From: Granulicella mallensis MP5ACTX8
GTDB lineage: Bacteria; Acidobacteriota; Terriglobia; Terriglobales; Acidobacteriaceae
Reading direction: 5' to 3'
DNA: 64,000 nucleotides
Assembly: GCF_000178955.2 (NCBI RefSeq)
Contig: NC_016631.1
Span: 4,898,001-4,962,000, forward strand
Shown piece after piece: positions 44,751-51,691 of the stretch; within the stretch, counting starts at the first letter, position 1, and every line of letters starts with the position of its first letter. A program made the translations under genes and the position numbers. The notes beneath the pieces were generated by a model. It saw only the letters and a program-made list of their open reading frames with translations. It ran no database searches and was not told the DNA's origin.

Positions 44751-44884
44751 TAAACAGGAAACAGCATTTGAATGCTCGGCAGGGTAAAGACCTAAGGCCG
44801 CCTACCCCCTGAATGAGCAACTTTCCCCTCCCGCCACGTGCTGTTTCTTGTTCCCTGTTTCCTGTTTCCTACTTCCTGTTTCCT
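44734..44884. repeat. GGAAACA heptamers, inverted pair between GNAT and ispD
   Basis: GGAAACA, GGAAGTA, GTAAACA, GGAAACA at 44734-44765 and the opposite words CTGTTTC, TTGTTCC, CTGTTTC, CTGTTTC, CTACTTC, CTGTTTC at 44841-44884. The two arrays can pair as a long stem around a 75-base loop. The same word family is at 49325-49362. Confidence 0.85.
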
Positions 44885-44892
44885 CTTCGCGT

Positions 44893-44898
44893 TATACT
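44893..44898 (+). promoter_or_regulatory. possible -10 element of ispD
   Basis: TATACT, with nine bases between it and the ATG and no Shine-Dalgarno sequence, fits a leaderless or nearly leaderless transcript. No good -35 (repeat DNA lies upstream). Confidence 0.4.
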
Positions 44899-44907
44899 CA
44901 CCTTCCC

Positions 44908-45609
44908 ATGTCTGTCTTCGTCATTCTCCCCGCAGCCGGTATCGGTACCCGCATGGCCTCCACCGGGGCCGCGCCCAAGCAGTTCCTCACGCTCAAAGGA
45001 ATCCCCCTTCTACTGCATTCGCTGCGTGCCTTTCTCGCGGTACCGCGCGTCACGGCCATCTACGTCGCCGTGCGCACGTCCGAGCGGGCTCGAGTAGCGG
45101 CATTGATCGCGGAGCATAACCTCGGCGAAAAGGTCCACGTCGTCACCGGCGGCGACTCGCGCCAGGACTCCGTCTCCAGAGCTCTCGCGGCCCTGCCGTC
45201 GACCGCCGAAAACGATATCGTTCTGGTTCACGACGCCGTCCGCCCGCTCATCGATCCCACGACCATCGGCCGCACGATCGACTCCATCCAGAAACACGGC
45301 GCAGCCATCGTCGGCACCCCCGCCATCGACACCATCAAGCAGGTCGAGCGCACCGCCGACGGAGCCCTGATCACCGCAACCATTCCCCGCGAACTCATCG
45401 TCCACGCGCAGACCCCGCAGGGAGCACGCGTTCCGCTGATGCGCCAGGCCTTCTCCGAAGCCGCAGCCGACGAGTTCATCGGCACCGACGAGGCCAGCCT
45501 GCTCGAACGCGCCGGCATCCCGGTCTTCGTCGTCCAGGGCCACGCGCGCAACTTCAAGGTCACGCAGCCCGGCGACCTCGAAATCGCCGAGTTCTACCTG
45601 GCAGGCTAA
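44908..45609 (+). CDS. ispD: 2-C-methyl-D-erythritol 4-phosphate cytidylyltransferase
   Basis: A 233-residue enzyme making CDP-methylerythritol from CTP and MEP, third step of the MEP pathway begun by dxs in this window. The nucleotide-binding start VILPAAGIGTRMASTGAAPKQFL is complete (R and K bind the CTP phosphates), as are VTGGDSRQDSVSRAL, LVHDAVRPLI, TPQGARV and GTDEASLLE. The frame continues upstream into heptamer DNA; ATG at 44908 is the family start. ispF follows about 200 bases downstream. Confidence 0.95.
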   Translation: MSVFVILPAAGIGTRMASTGAAPKQFLTLKGIPLLLHSLRAFLAVPRVTAIYVAVRTSERARVAALIAEHNLGEKVHVVTGGDSRQDSVSRALAALPSTAENDIVLVHDAVRPLIDPTTIGRTIDSIQKHGAAIVGTPAIDTIKQVERTADGALITATIPRELIVHAQTPQGARVPLMRQAFSEAAADEFIGTDEASLLERAGIPVFVVQGHARNFKVTQPGDLEIAEFYLAG

Positions 45610-45699
45610 CCCTCTCGTTGTTGTTGCTGTTGCCTTTGCTGTTCTGGCTTGCCATTCCCGCAGGGAATCTGCTTCTCGCTTTTGCCGTTGCTGTTGCCC

Positions 45700-45748
45700 G
45701 TTTTTCGTCGTCATCCTGAGCGGTACGCTCAGGATGACGACGAAAAAC
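45700..45748. repeat. 23-bp perfect hairpin between ispD and ispF
   Basis: GTTTTTCGTCGTCATCCTGA GCG at 45700-45722, loop GTA, complement at 45726-45748: this is the end of the 7985-8166 element folded on itself. A single GCCATTCCCGCAGGGAATCT arm (45650-45672) lies just before it. Confidence 0.85.
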
Positions 45749-45798
45749 ATAACGCCGCATCTCTCGCACCTCCCCAATTCTTCACCCCAAAAACCATT

Positions 45799-45804
45799 TA
45801 TCAT
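45799..45804 (+). promoter_or_regulatory. possible -10 element of ispF
   Basis: TATCAT, eight bases before the ATG at 45813, no Shine-Dalgarno between; CCATAAC follows. Confidence 0.35.
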
Positions 45805-45812
45805 CCATAACA

Positions 45813-46436
45813 ATGTCCATGCGTATCGGCCTCGGTTTCGACTCTCACGCCTTCAAACCCGGTGTCCCCCTGGTCATCGGCGGCCTTAAGATCGATCACC
45901 CCGAGGGCCTCGCCGGGCACTCCGACGGCGATCTGCTGCTCCATGCCATCACCGACGCCCTGCTCGGGGCCGTCTCCGCCGGAGACATCGGCACCTTCTT
46001 CCCGCCGACCGATCCCAAGTGGAAGGGCGCGGACTCCACCGTCTTCCTCGAGACGGCGCTCGAAGAGATCGCCCTGGCCGGCTACAAGATTGTGAACATT
46101 GACTGCGTGCTCATCATGCACCGCCCCAAGATCGTGCCGATTGCGGGCGATATGCGCGGCCGCGTCGCCGACCTGCTGGGCCTCGACCTGAAGAACGTCA
46201 GCATCAAGGGCAAGACCCCCGAAGGACTCACCCAGGACGGCACCGCCGTCGCACACGTCGTCGCTCTGCTGGAGTCGATCGACCTGCCCAGCGAACCCAA
46301 GAAGATGGAAGCCCTGGCCGAAGCCCCCAGTGAAGCCGACATCGACGGCGTACTCAGCACCCTCGTCACCGGCGGCCGCGACACCAGCGCCCTGGGCCGC
46401 AAGCTGCCGACCTTCGACACCGACGATCTGACCTAA
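45813..46436 (+). CDS. ispF: 2-C-methyl-D-erythritol 2,4-cyclodiphosphate synthase
   Basis: A 207-residue trimeric zinc enzyme forming the cyclodiphosphate of the MEP pathway. Metal ligands are D10 and H12 in GFDSHAF and H44; AGHSDGDLLLHAITDALLG, DIGTFFPPTDPKWKGADS and IKGKTPEGL are all conserved. The core ends near residue 153. A C-terminal extension of some 50 residues (PSEPKKMEALAEAPSEADIDGVLSTL...) is beyond the usual 157-160 length and rich in acidic residues. ispD lies upstream on the same strand. Confidence 0.95.
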   Translation: MSMRIGLGFDSHAFKPGVPLVIGGLKIDHPEGLAGHSDGDLLLHAITDALLGAVSAGDIGTFFPPTDPKWKGADSTVFLETALEEIALAGYKIVNIDCVLIMHRPKIVPIAGDMRGRVADLLGLDLKNVSIKGKTPEGLTQDGTAVAHVVALLESIDLPSEPKKMEALAEAPSEADIDGVLSTLVTGGRDTSALGRKLPTFDTDDLT

Positions 46437-46437
46437 G

Positions 46438-46511
46438 TCGTGTCATCCAACTTTGTTCGTGGATTTGGCCATACTTTATGTTTTGAAGGGGCGGGGCTTC
46501 AGCCCCGCCGT
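46438..46511. repeat. GGGGCTTCAGCCCC-type repeat, copy 2
   Basis: Similar word by word to 44066-44141: TCATCCAACTTTGTTCGTGG, ATTTGGCCATACTTT, then GGCGGGGCTTCAGCCCCGCC. Located directly after the ispF stop, so it might serve as its 3' structure. Confidence 0.7.
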
Positions 46512-46722
46512 AAAGCCGCTCCGCAGGAGCCTACCGCTCTGCCGAAGGCCGGAGTGAAGGCATAGCCGTAACGACCGAATTGCTCTCTTTTGCGGTGGCA
46601 AAAGAAGCCGTTCCAGCCACGGATACAGGCCTACCAAATCCTGAACATCCGCGCTTTCACCAAAAATTACTTGGCCACTCCTAAATTCTCCGGTACATTG
46701 TCTGCATCTCTTGGAGGCAATG

Positions 46723-47040
46723 ATGGACCAGCAGCAAGCGCAGCAATTTGGCGGCATGATCGCAGGCATGATGGGCATATTTATGTTCATCGGCGTAGCA
46801 GCCCTGGCCTTTGGCATCTTTCTCTTTTGGCGCATTTTCACCAAGGCAGGCATGGCCGGCCCGCTTTCCCTGCTGATCCTGGTTCCCGGCATCGGCTATA
46901 TCGTCGTCCTTTGCATCCTCGCCTTCTCTGACTGGAGGGTCATTCCTGCCCCGGCGGCACAGCTTTACCCCCCTAACTATCCGCCGCCGCCCAGCTTCCC
47001 TTCAACCACGCCCCCTTCCACCTTTCCCCCTCAGTCGTAA
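46723..47040 (+). CDS. hypothetical two-segment membrane protein
   Basis: A 105-residue protein I do not recognise. Two membrane segments (about residues 14-37, MIAGMMGIFMFIGVAALAFGIFLF, and 48-68, LSLLILVPGIGYIVVLCILAF) are followed by a proline-rich tail (YPPNYPPPPSFPSTTPPSTFPPQS). GGAGG five bases before the ATG at 46723 is a good ribosome site; an alternative ATG is three bases earlier. It ends 47 bases before gltX and may share its transcript. Confidence 0.7.
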   Translation: MDQQQAQQFGGMIAGMMGIFMFIGVAALAFGIFLFWRIFTKAGMAGPLSLLILVPGIGYIVVLCILAFSDWRVIPAPAAQLYPPNYPPPPSFPSTTPPSTFPPQS

Positions 47041-47069
47041 ACCGGTTCGAGGCTGCGGAGCGTCTCTGT

Positions 47070-47075
47070 TAAGAT
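47070..47075 (+). promoter_or_regulatory. possible -10 element of gltX
   Basis: TAAGAT (in GTTAAGATT), with 12 bases to the gltX ATG and no Shine-Dalgarno between. Confidence 0.35.
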
Positions 47076-47087
47076 TGGGTCTGACCC

Positions 47088-48608
47088 ATGACTCCTGAGA
47101 CCTCCGCTCCTTCGCCTGATTCCCGCCCCACCCGCGTCCGCATCGCCCCCTCTCCCACAGGCGACCCTCACGTCGGCACCGCCTACATCGGCCTGCTGAA
47201 CTATCTCTTCGCCGCCCAGCGCGGCGGCGAGTTCGTGCTGCGCATCGAAGACACCGACCGCACCCGCTTCGTGGCCAGCTCCGAGCAGATGATCTTCGAC
47301 GCCCTGAAGTGGATCGGCCTGACCTGGAACGAAGGCCCGGACGTCGGCGGCCCCTACGGCCCCTATCGCCAGTCCGAGCGCACCGAGCTCTACCGCGAGC
47401 ACGTAGAGCTGCTGCTCCGCAGCGGCCACGCCTACCGCTCCTTTGAAACCGCCGAGGAGCTCGAGGAAGTCCGCAAGCAGCAAATGGCCGCCAAGCAGCC
47501 ACCCCGCTACAACGGCGCCGCCCGTCATCTCTCGCAAGAGGAGATCGACGCCAACCTCGCGGCCGGCAAGCCCTTCGTCGTGCGGCTCAAAGTCCCCCTC
47601 GAAGGCTCGACCACCTTCCGCGACGAACTGCGCGGCGAGATCACCTTCGACCACAACAACGTCGACGACCAGGTGCTGATGAAGTCCGACGGCTTCCCCA
47701 CCTATCACCTCGCGAACGTCGTCGACGACCACCTGATGCGCATCACTGACGTCATCCGCGCCGAGGAGTGGATCAGCTCGACACCCAAGCACGTGCTGCT
47801 CTACAACGCCTTTGGATGGGAGCTGCCGAAGTTCTGGCACATGCCGCTGCTGCGCAACGTCGACAAGTCGAAGATCTCCAAGCGCAAGAACCCCGTCTCG
47901 CTGGTCTACTACCGCGAGAGCGGCTACCTGCCCAACGCGATGCTGAACTTCCTCGGCCTGATGGGCGGCGGCATGGCACAGCCCACCGAACAGGAGATCG
48001 TCAGCAAGGGTCTCAACACCAAAGAAGGCGATATCTTCTCCCTCGCCGAGATGAAGGAGCGCTTCGACTTCAAGCGCATCTCGCTCGGCGGCCCGGTCTT
48101 CGACCTCGTAAAGCTCAAGTGGCTCAACGGCGAGTACATCCGCCGCCAGTCTCCCGATGAGTTCTTCCAGACGCTGCGCCAGACCCTCTTCTCCGACGCC
48201 TATCTCCGCGCCGTCGCCCCACTGGTCCAGGAGCGCATCGAGACCGTCGGCCAGTTCGGTGATATGACCGGCTTCCTCTTCAGCGACAACGTGCTCCCGC
48301 CGGAGTCCGTCTGGCTGCCCAAGAAGCGCCAGCCCGAAGAGACCCTCGCCTTCGCCGCCGAGCAGCTCACCGCGCTCGAAGCCAGCACCTGGGACGCCGC
48401 ATCCATCGAGGCCGAGCTCAAGAAGCTCGGCGAAGCGAAGCAGTGGAGCGTGAAAGAAAACTTCATGCTGCTGCGCGCGATCCTCAGCGGCAGCCTGACC
48501 TCACCCCCGCTGATGGAGAGCCTGGTCGTCTTCGGCAAAGCCCGCTCGCTCGACCGCGTGCGGCGCTTTCTCGAAGCGCAGAAGAAGCTGGCAAATCAGC
48601 GGAAGTAG
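47088..48608 (+). CDS. gltX: glutamyl-tRNA synthetase
   Basis: A 506-residue class I aminoacyl-tRNA synthetase charging tRNA-Glu. The HIGH-type motif is in SPTGDPHVGTAYIGLLNYLFA and the KMSKS-type loop is KSKISKRKN, both complete; RIEDTDRTRFV, VDDHLMRITDVIRAEEWISSTPKH and LNFLGLMGGG are also typical of the family. The C-terminal anticodon-binding region is present to the end, so the gene is full length. Whether it is discriminating (Glu only) is not clear. Directly downstream is a large inverted-repeat element. Confidence 0.96.
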   Translation: MTPETSAPSPDSRPTRVRIAPSPTGDPHVGTAYIGLLNYLFAAQRGGEFVLRIEDTDRTRFVASSEQMIFDALKWIGLTWNEGPDVGGPYGPYRQSERTELYREHVELLLRSGHAYRSFETAEELEEVRKQQMAAKQPPRYNGAARHLSQEEIDANLAAGKPFVVRLKVPLEGSTTFRDELRGEITFDHNNVDDQVLMKSDGFPTYHLANVVDDHLMRITDVIRAEEWISSTPKHVLLYNAFGWELPKFWHMPLLRNVDKSKISKRKNPVSLVYYRESGYLPNAMLNFLGLMGGGMAQPTEQEIVSKGLNTKEGDIFSLAEMKERFDFKRISLGGPVFDLVKLKWLNGEYIRRQSPDEFFQTLRQTLFSDAYLRAVAPLVQERIETVGQFGDMTGFLFSDNVLPPESVWLPKKRQPEETLAFAAEQLTALEASTWDAASIEAELKKLGEAKQWSVKENFMLLRAILSGSLTSPPLMESLVVFGKARSLDRVRRFLEAQKKLANQRK

Positions 48609-48616
48609 CTCGTTTA

Positions 48617-48806
48617 AAGGGCCAAAGGCCCGCCTCATCCCAGCCTGGGGCAAAGCCCCAGGTGCCAAGGGCATAAATGGAAGAGGGCTGAAAGCCTGAC
48701 TCATCTGTATCACCACAGATGAGCCGGGCTTTCAGCCCTCAGATTGTTGGTGCATATGTTCCTGGGGCTTCACCCCAGGCTGGGATGAGGCGGGCCTTTG
48801 GCCCTT
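48617..48806. repeat. 190-bp nested inverted-repeat element after gltX
   Basis: Perfect 34-base ends (AAGGGCCAAAGGCCCGCCTC ATCCCAGCCTGGGG at 48617-48650 and 48773-48806) enclose a second inverted pair at 48683-48708 and 48715-48740 (24 of 26 pairs, GAGGGCTGAAAGC type). The element lies between convergent genes, so it may also terminate both. No coding frame. Confidence 0.87.
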
Positions 48807-48830
48807 CATAACCGTACTGGCAGAAACAAC

Positions 48831-49364
48831 CTACTTGCCCGTCACAGCCACCTTCACCGGCAACGACCGCGGCGGAAAGCACGCCGCGTTATCGCAAGCC
48901 TGATACCGCAACGCTCCGGTCAAGGTCGAAGCCCCGCGCGGCACAATCACCCGCAGCATCACGCGGAACTCGCCCTGGTACACATCCAGCGTCTCGCCGT
49001 CGCCCACGGTCAGCCGAAAAGCCGTTCCCTTGGGATACTCTTCCGAGACCACCTTGACCCCTGCCGTATCGAGCTTCAGCACCGTCGGAATCAGCAACTC
49101 ATCCTTCGGCGTATGCGAGTTGATATGAAAGCCCGGATCGACATGGAAGCGCAGCTCCACCACCTGGGGCTTGCCCGCATCCACGACGATCCCGTCATCC
49201 GCCAGCCGCACATGGTCTTTATGAGCCGCCGCCGCACGGTCACCGCCGCCGCCAAACTGAATATCCTGCGCCCGGCCCACCGGCATCAGCAAAGCCATGG
49301 CCAGGAGCAGGCCGCCACGGAAAGCTGTTTCCTGTTTCCTGTTTCCTGTTTCCTGCTTCTTCAC
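48831..49364 (-). CDS. DsbD N-terminal-domain (DsbD-alpha-like) periplasmic protein
   Basis: A 177-residue secreted protein resembling only the periplasmic alpha domain of thiol:disulfide interchange protein DsbD. A hydrophobic export segment (about residues 15-32) is followed by VELRFHVDPGFHINSHTPKDELLIPTVLKLD and the redox pair in ALRYQACDNAACFPP (C157 and C162), as in DsbD-alpha. It lacks the membrane and gamma domains. The start is a GTG overlapping the stop of the TlpA-like gene (GTGA), and the first 13 residues (KKQETGNRKQET) come from a heptamer array. Together with the TlpA-like protein it probably forms a periplasmic reductant pair. Confidence 0.85.
   Translation of the reverse strand: MKKQETGNRKQETAFRGGLLLAMALLMPVGRAQDIQFGGGGDRAAAAHKDHVRLADDGIVVDAGKPQVVELRFHVDPGFHINSHTPKDELLIPTVLKLDTAGVKVVSEEYPKGTAFRLTVGDGETLDVYQGEFRVMLRVIVPRGASTLTGALRYQACDNAACFPPRSLPVKVAVTGK
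49325..49362. repeat. GGAAACA heptamers at the DsbD-like gene start
   Basis: CTGTTTC repeated five times on the plus strand (TGTTTCC type), opposite in orientation to the gene, encoding its first residues. Same words as 44734-44884. Confidence 0.85.
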
Positions 49365-49987
49365 ATCCCACCTACAGCAAGCGTCTTGCGAATATTCGCT
49401 TCCATCTCATCCTTGCTGGGAGCGCCCGCGGTCTCTTCCACTACATTGCCGTTCTTGTCGACATAGAACGTCTCCGGCAGATAGTCCACACCGCCATAGG
49501 CCTTCGACACCTTCTCATTGTCGTCAGGCAACAGGATCTGATAGGTCACACCGATCTTCTTCGCGGCATCGGCGATGTCGTCCTTCGACGCGCCTTGATC
49601 CTGCGAGAGGCCGAGCATGACCAATCCCTGCGACTTGTACTTACCGGAGAATTCTTCGAACCACGGCATCTCCAGCTTGCAGGGACCGCACCAGGTCGCC
49701 CAGAAGTTCACCACCACGGCATGGCCCTTGTAGTCGGCCAGCGAAACCTTCTTGCCCGAAAGATCGACCAGCGTAAACGCAGGAGCGGGCTTGCCGCGCA
49801 GGCTTGCTCCCTGGGCATCGGGGCTGTCTCCCGAGGCGGAGCTCGTGGCTCCGTCCTTCACCACCGTGATCTGTGACTGCCGTGCCTGCTGCATCGCCAG
49901 CCGCCGCTGCCGCAGATTGTGGACACCCGCCCACACCAACAGCGCGACCACCACTACCATCGCTCCCAAAACTCCCAATCGACGCAT
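49361..49987 (-). CDS. TlpA/ResA-like membrane-anchored thioredoxin
   Basis: A 208-residue thiol-disulfide oxidoreductase. One N-terminal membrane anchor (residues 5-23) is followed by a linker and a thioredoxin fold: PAPAFTLVDLSGKKVSLADYKGHAVVVNFWATWCGPCKLEMPWFEEF, active-site Cys100 and Cys103. IQIL-like cis-Pro segment is in VDYLPETFYVDKNG. It would reduce disulfides in the periplasm, such as apo-cytochrome c. The neighbouring DsbD-alpha-like gene overlaps the stop codon by four bases, so both are translated together. Confidence 0.92.
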   Translation of the reverse strand: MRRLGVLGAMVVVVALLVWAGVHNLRQRRLAMQQARQSQITVVKDGATSSASGDSPDAQGASLRGKPAPAFTLVDLSGKKVSLADYKGHAVVVNFWATWCGPCKLEMPWFEEFSGKYKSQGLVMLGLSQDQGASKDDIADAAKKIGVTYQILLPDDNEKVSKAYGGVDYLPETFYVDKNGNVVEETAGAPSKDEMEANIRKTLAVGGM

Positions 49988-50108
49988 TCAGGTACATCCT
50001 TCCGCGCGAGCCGCACACACCGCGCCATGTATAGTCTACTGCTGCGACTTCTTCCTGGATTGTCATCCTAATGTCATTCCCAGCACAGAAGCCACACGGG
50101 CATGCGTG

Positions 50109-50145
50109 GCGGCCTCCGCGAAACCTCCGCGCCCCCTGCGTTAAA
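50109..50145. repeat. CCTCCGCGAAACCTCCGCGC single arm
   Basis: A single copy of the AACGCAGAGG-type repeat, matching the right arm at 21156-21187. It precedes kpsF. Confidence 0.7.
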
Positions 50146-50185
50146 GCTTTTGCCCCTGCATTTGCTAGGATTCAGTCCGACACCT

Positions 50186-51256
50186 ATGACCGACTCCACC
50201 CAACTCGCCGACGCCACAAGCCCCGCCGACCTCGTCCGCATCGAAGCCCAGGCCCTCCTCGAACTCGCCGGCCGGCTCGACGGCCCGCAGCTCAGGGCCT
50301 TTGATCACGTCGCCGGATTGCTGGCCGAAAAAGCACGCGCTGGACATCGGACCGTCGTCACCGGCGTCGGCAAAAGCGGCTTGATCGGACGCAAGATCGC
50401 CGCCACCCTGGTCTCCACCGGCACGCCAGCCCAGTTCCTGCATCCGGGCGAGGCCCTGCACGGCGACCTCGGCATTCTCAACCACGGCGATATCCTCCTC
50501 GCCCTGTCCTACTCCGGCGAGACCGAAGAGCTGCTGCGCCTGCTGCCAGTCCTGTCCCGGCTCGGCGTGACCCTCATCAGCTTCTGCGGCTGCCCGACCT
50601 CGACACTCGCCACCTCCAGCGCCTACACGCTCGACGTCAGCGTGAGCCGAGAAGCCTGCAATCATCAGCTTGCGCCGACGGCCTCCACTACGGCCATGCT
50701 GGCGCTGGGCGATGCGCTCGCCATCGACGTAAGCCGCCGCCTCCACTTCAAAGCCCGCGACTTCGCCGAGCTACACCCCGGAGGCCAACTCGGCCGCCGC
50801 CTCGCCACCGTCAAACAGTTGATGCACTCCGGTGACGCGCTACCCCAGGTCCCCCCCGCAGCCCCCATGACCGAGATCATCCACGAGATGTCGGCCAAGC
50901 GGCTGGGCATGACCACCGTGCAAAAAAACGGCGAGCTGCTAGGCGTCCTCTCTGACGGCGACCTGCGACGCCTGCTGGAGCGCGACGGCCCCGGAGCCTT
51001 CCACAAGACAGCAGCCGAGGTCATGAATCCCCACCCACGCCTCATCGCTCCCGAACCCTTCGCCGTCGACGCCCTGGCCCTGATGGAGCAGCACAAGATC
51101 ACCGCGCTTGTGGTCACTGAAGACGGCACTGTAACCTCACCCGTGCTGGGCGTGCTGCACCTGCACGATCTGTGGGAAGTAGCCCCACAAACCACGCAAG
51201 CCCCCGCGCCAAAGATCAAACACATCGATCCCCCGGGAGACGACGGCCGACTCTAA
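50186..51256 (+). CDS. kpsF: arabinose-5-phosphate isomerase, KpsF/GutQ family
   Basis: A 356-residue enzyme converting ribulose 5-phosphate to arabinose 5-phosphate, precursor of Kdo for lipopolysaccharide. The SIS domain has VVTGVGKSGLIGRKIAATLVSTGTPA and the phosphosugar loop LSYSGETEELL, then two CBS domains (about 220-345) with LGVLSDGDLRRLLE and VMNPHPRLI. SHREACNHQLAPTAST-type segment (REACNHQLAPTASTTA) is typical. The start at 50186 lacks a Shine-Dalgarno; TGCTAGGAT (extended -10) lies 14 bases upstream. No kdsB or kdsC is adjacent. LptE in this window supports LPS synthesis. Confidence 0.92.
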   Translation: MTDSTQLADATSPADLVRIEAQALLELAGRLDGPQLRAFDHVAGLLAEKARAGHRTVVTGVGKSGLIGRKIAATLVSTGTPAQFLHPGEALHGDLGILNHGDILLALSYSGETEELLRLLPVLSRLGVTLISFCGCPTSTLATSSAYTLDVSVSREACNHQLAPTASTTAMLALGDALAIDVSRRLHFKARDFAELHPGGQLGRRLATVKQLMHSGDALPQVPPAAPMTEIIHEMSAKRLGMTTVQKNGELLGVLSDGDLRRLLERDGPGAFHKTAAEVMNPHPRLIAPEPFAVDALALMEQHKITALVVTEDGTVTSPVLGVLHLHDLWEVAPQTTQAPAPKIKHIDPPGDDGRL

Positions 51257-51314
51257 TAACCACCCCGCCTACTCCATACGGTTGTATTTGACATTGAGTC
51301 GGATATCTTTACGC

Positions 51315-51337
51315 AGTGTGTAATGTGTTACTACACT
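51315..51337. promoter_or_regulatory. palindromic operator overlapping the HigA-like promoter
   Basis: AGTGT-GTAA-TGTG-TTAC-T-ACACT forms a dyad (one-base bulge), overlapping a putative -10 TACACT (51332-51337) with a weak -35 TTTACG (51308-51313, 18-base spacing). Transcription would begin at or near the ATG at 51344, again leaderless. It fits an autoregulatory site of the encoded HTH protein. Confidence 0.55.
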
Positions 51338-51343
51338 ATACAA

Positions 51344-51622
51344 ATGATGTACGATCCAGCACACCCCGGCGAACTCCTTCGCGAATATATGGGCGAAACG
51401 ATGACCGTCACCGCTCTGGCAAAACATCTCGGCGTAGACCGTGCCCATCTTTCCATGATCTTGAATGGTCGTGCGGGGATCTCCGCTCTCATGTCCATGA
51501 AACTCGATGAAGCCTTTGAGACCTCGGATGGATTTTGGTGGCGGGTCCAGCAGGGATACGACTATGCCAAGGCCCGCCGGATAAAACGAAAGAAAATACC
51601 GCCACTCAAGCTGGCAGCTTAG
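51344..51622 (+). CDS. HigA-family HTH antitoxin-like protein (no toxin partner seen)
   Basis: A 92-residue XRE-type helix-turn-helix protein of the HigA addiction-module family. MYDPAHPGELLREYM is the HigA signature (N-P-x-H-P-G-E-x-L), and VTALAKHLGVDRAHLSMILNGRAGISALMSMKLDEAF is the HTH. The start is ATG at 51344 or 51347. A HigB toxin gene would precede it, but only 66 bases separate it from kpsF, and proS follows 69 bases downstream, so it is an orphan. It may act as a transcription factor; the upstream palindrome is the likely site. Confidence 0.85.
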   Translation: MMYDPAHPGELLREYMGETMTVTALAKHLGVDRAHLSMILNGRAGISALMSMKLDEAFETSDGFWWRVQQGYDYAKARRIKRKKIPPLKLAA

Positions 51623-51676
51623 ATCATCGCCACCACAGGAAAGGCGCTTCGTATCCATCGCCCTCCTCCCGTTCTA

Positions 51677-51682
51677 TACAAT
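51677..51682 (+). promoter_or_regulatory. possible -10 element of proS
   Basis: TACAAT (in CTATACAATC), nine bases from the proS ATG, no Shine-Dalgarno between. The best match of this group to the TATAAT consensus. Confidence 0.45.
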
Positions 51683-51691
51683 CGAACCAAC

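Noticed and set aside
51257-51343. HigB toxin upstream of the HigA-like gene
   Set aside because: The gap is too short for any RelE/HigB protein and contains only promoter-like sequence.
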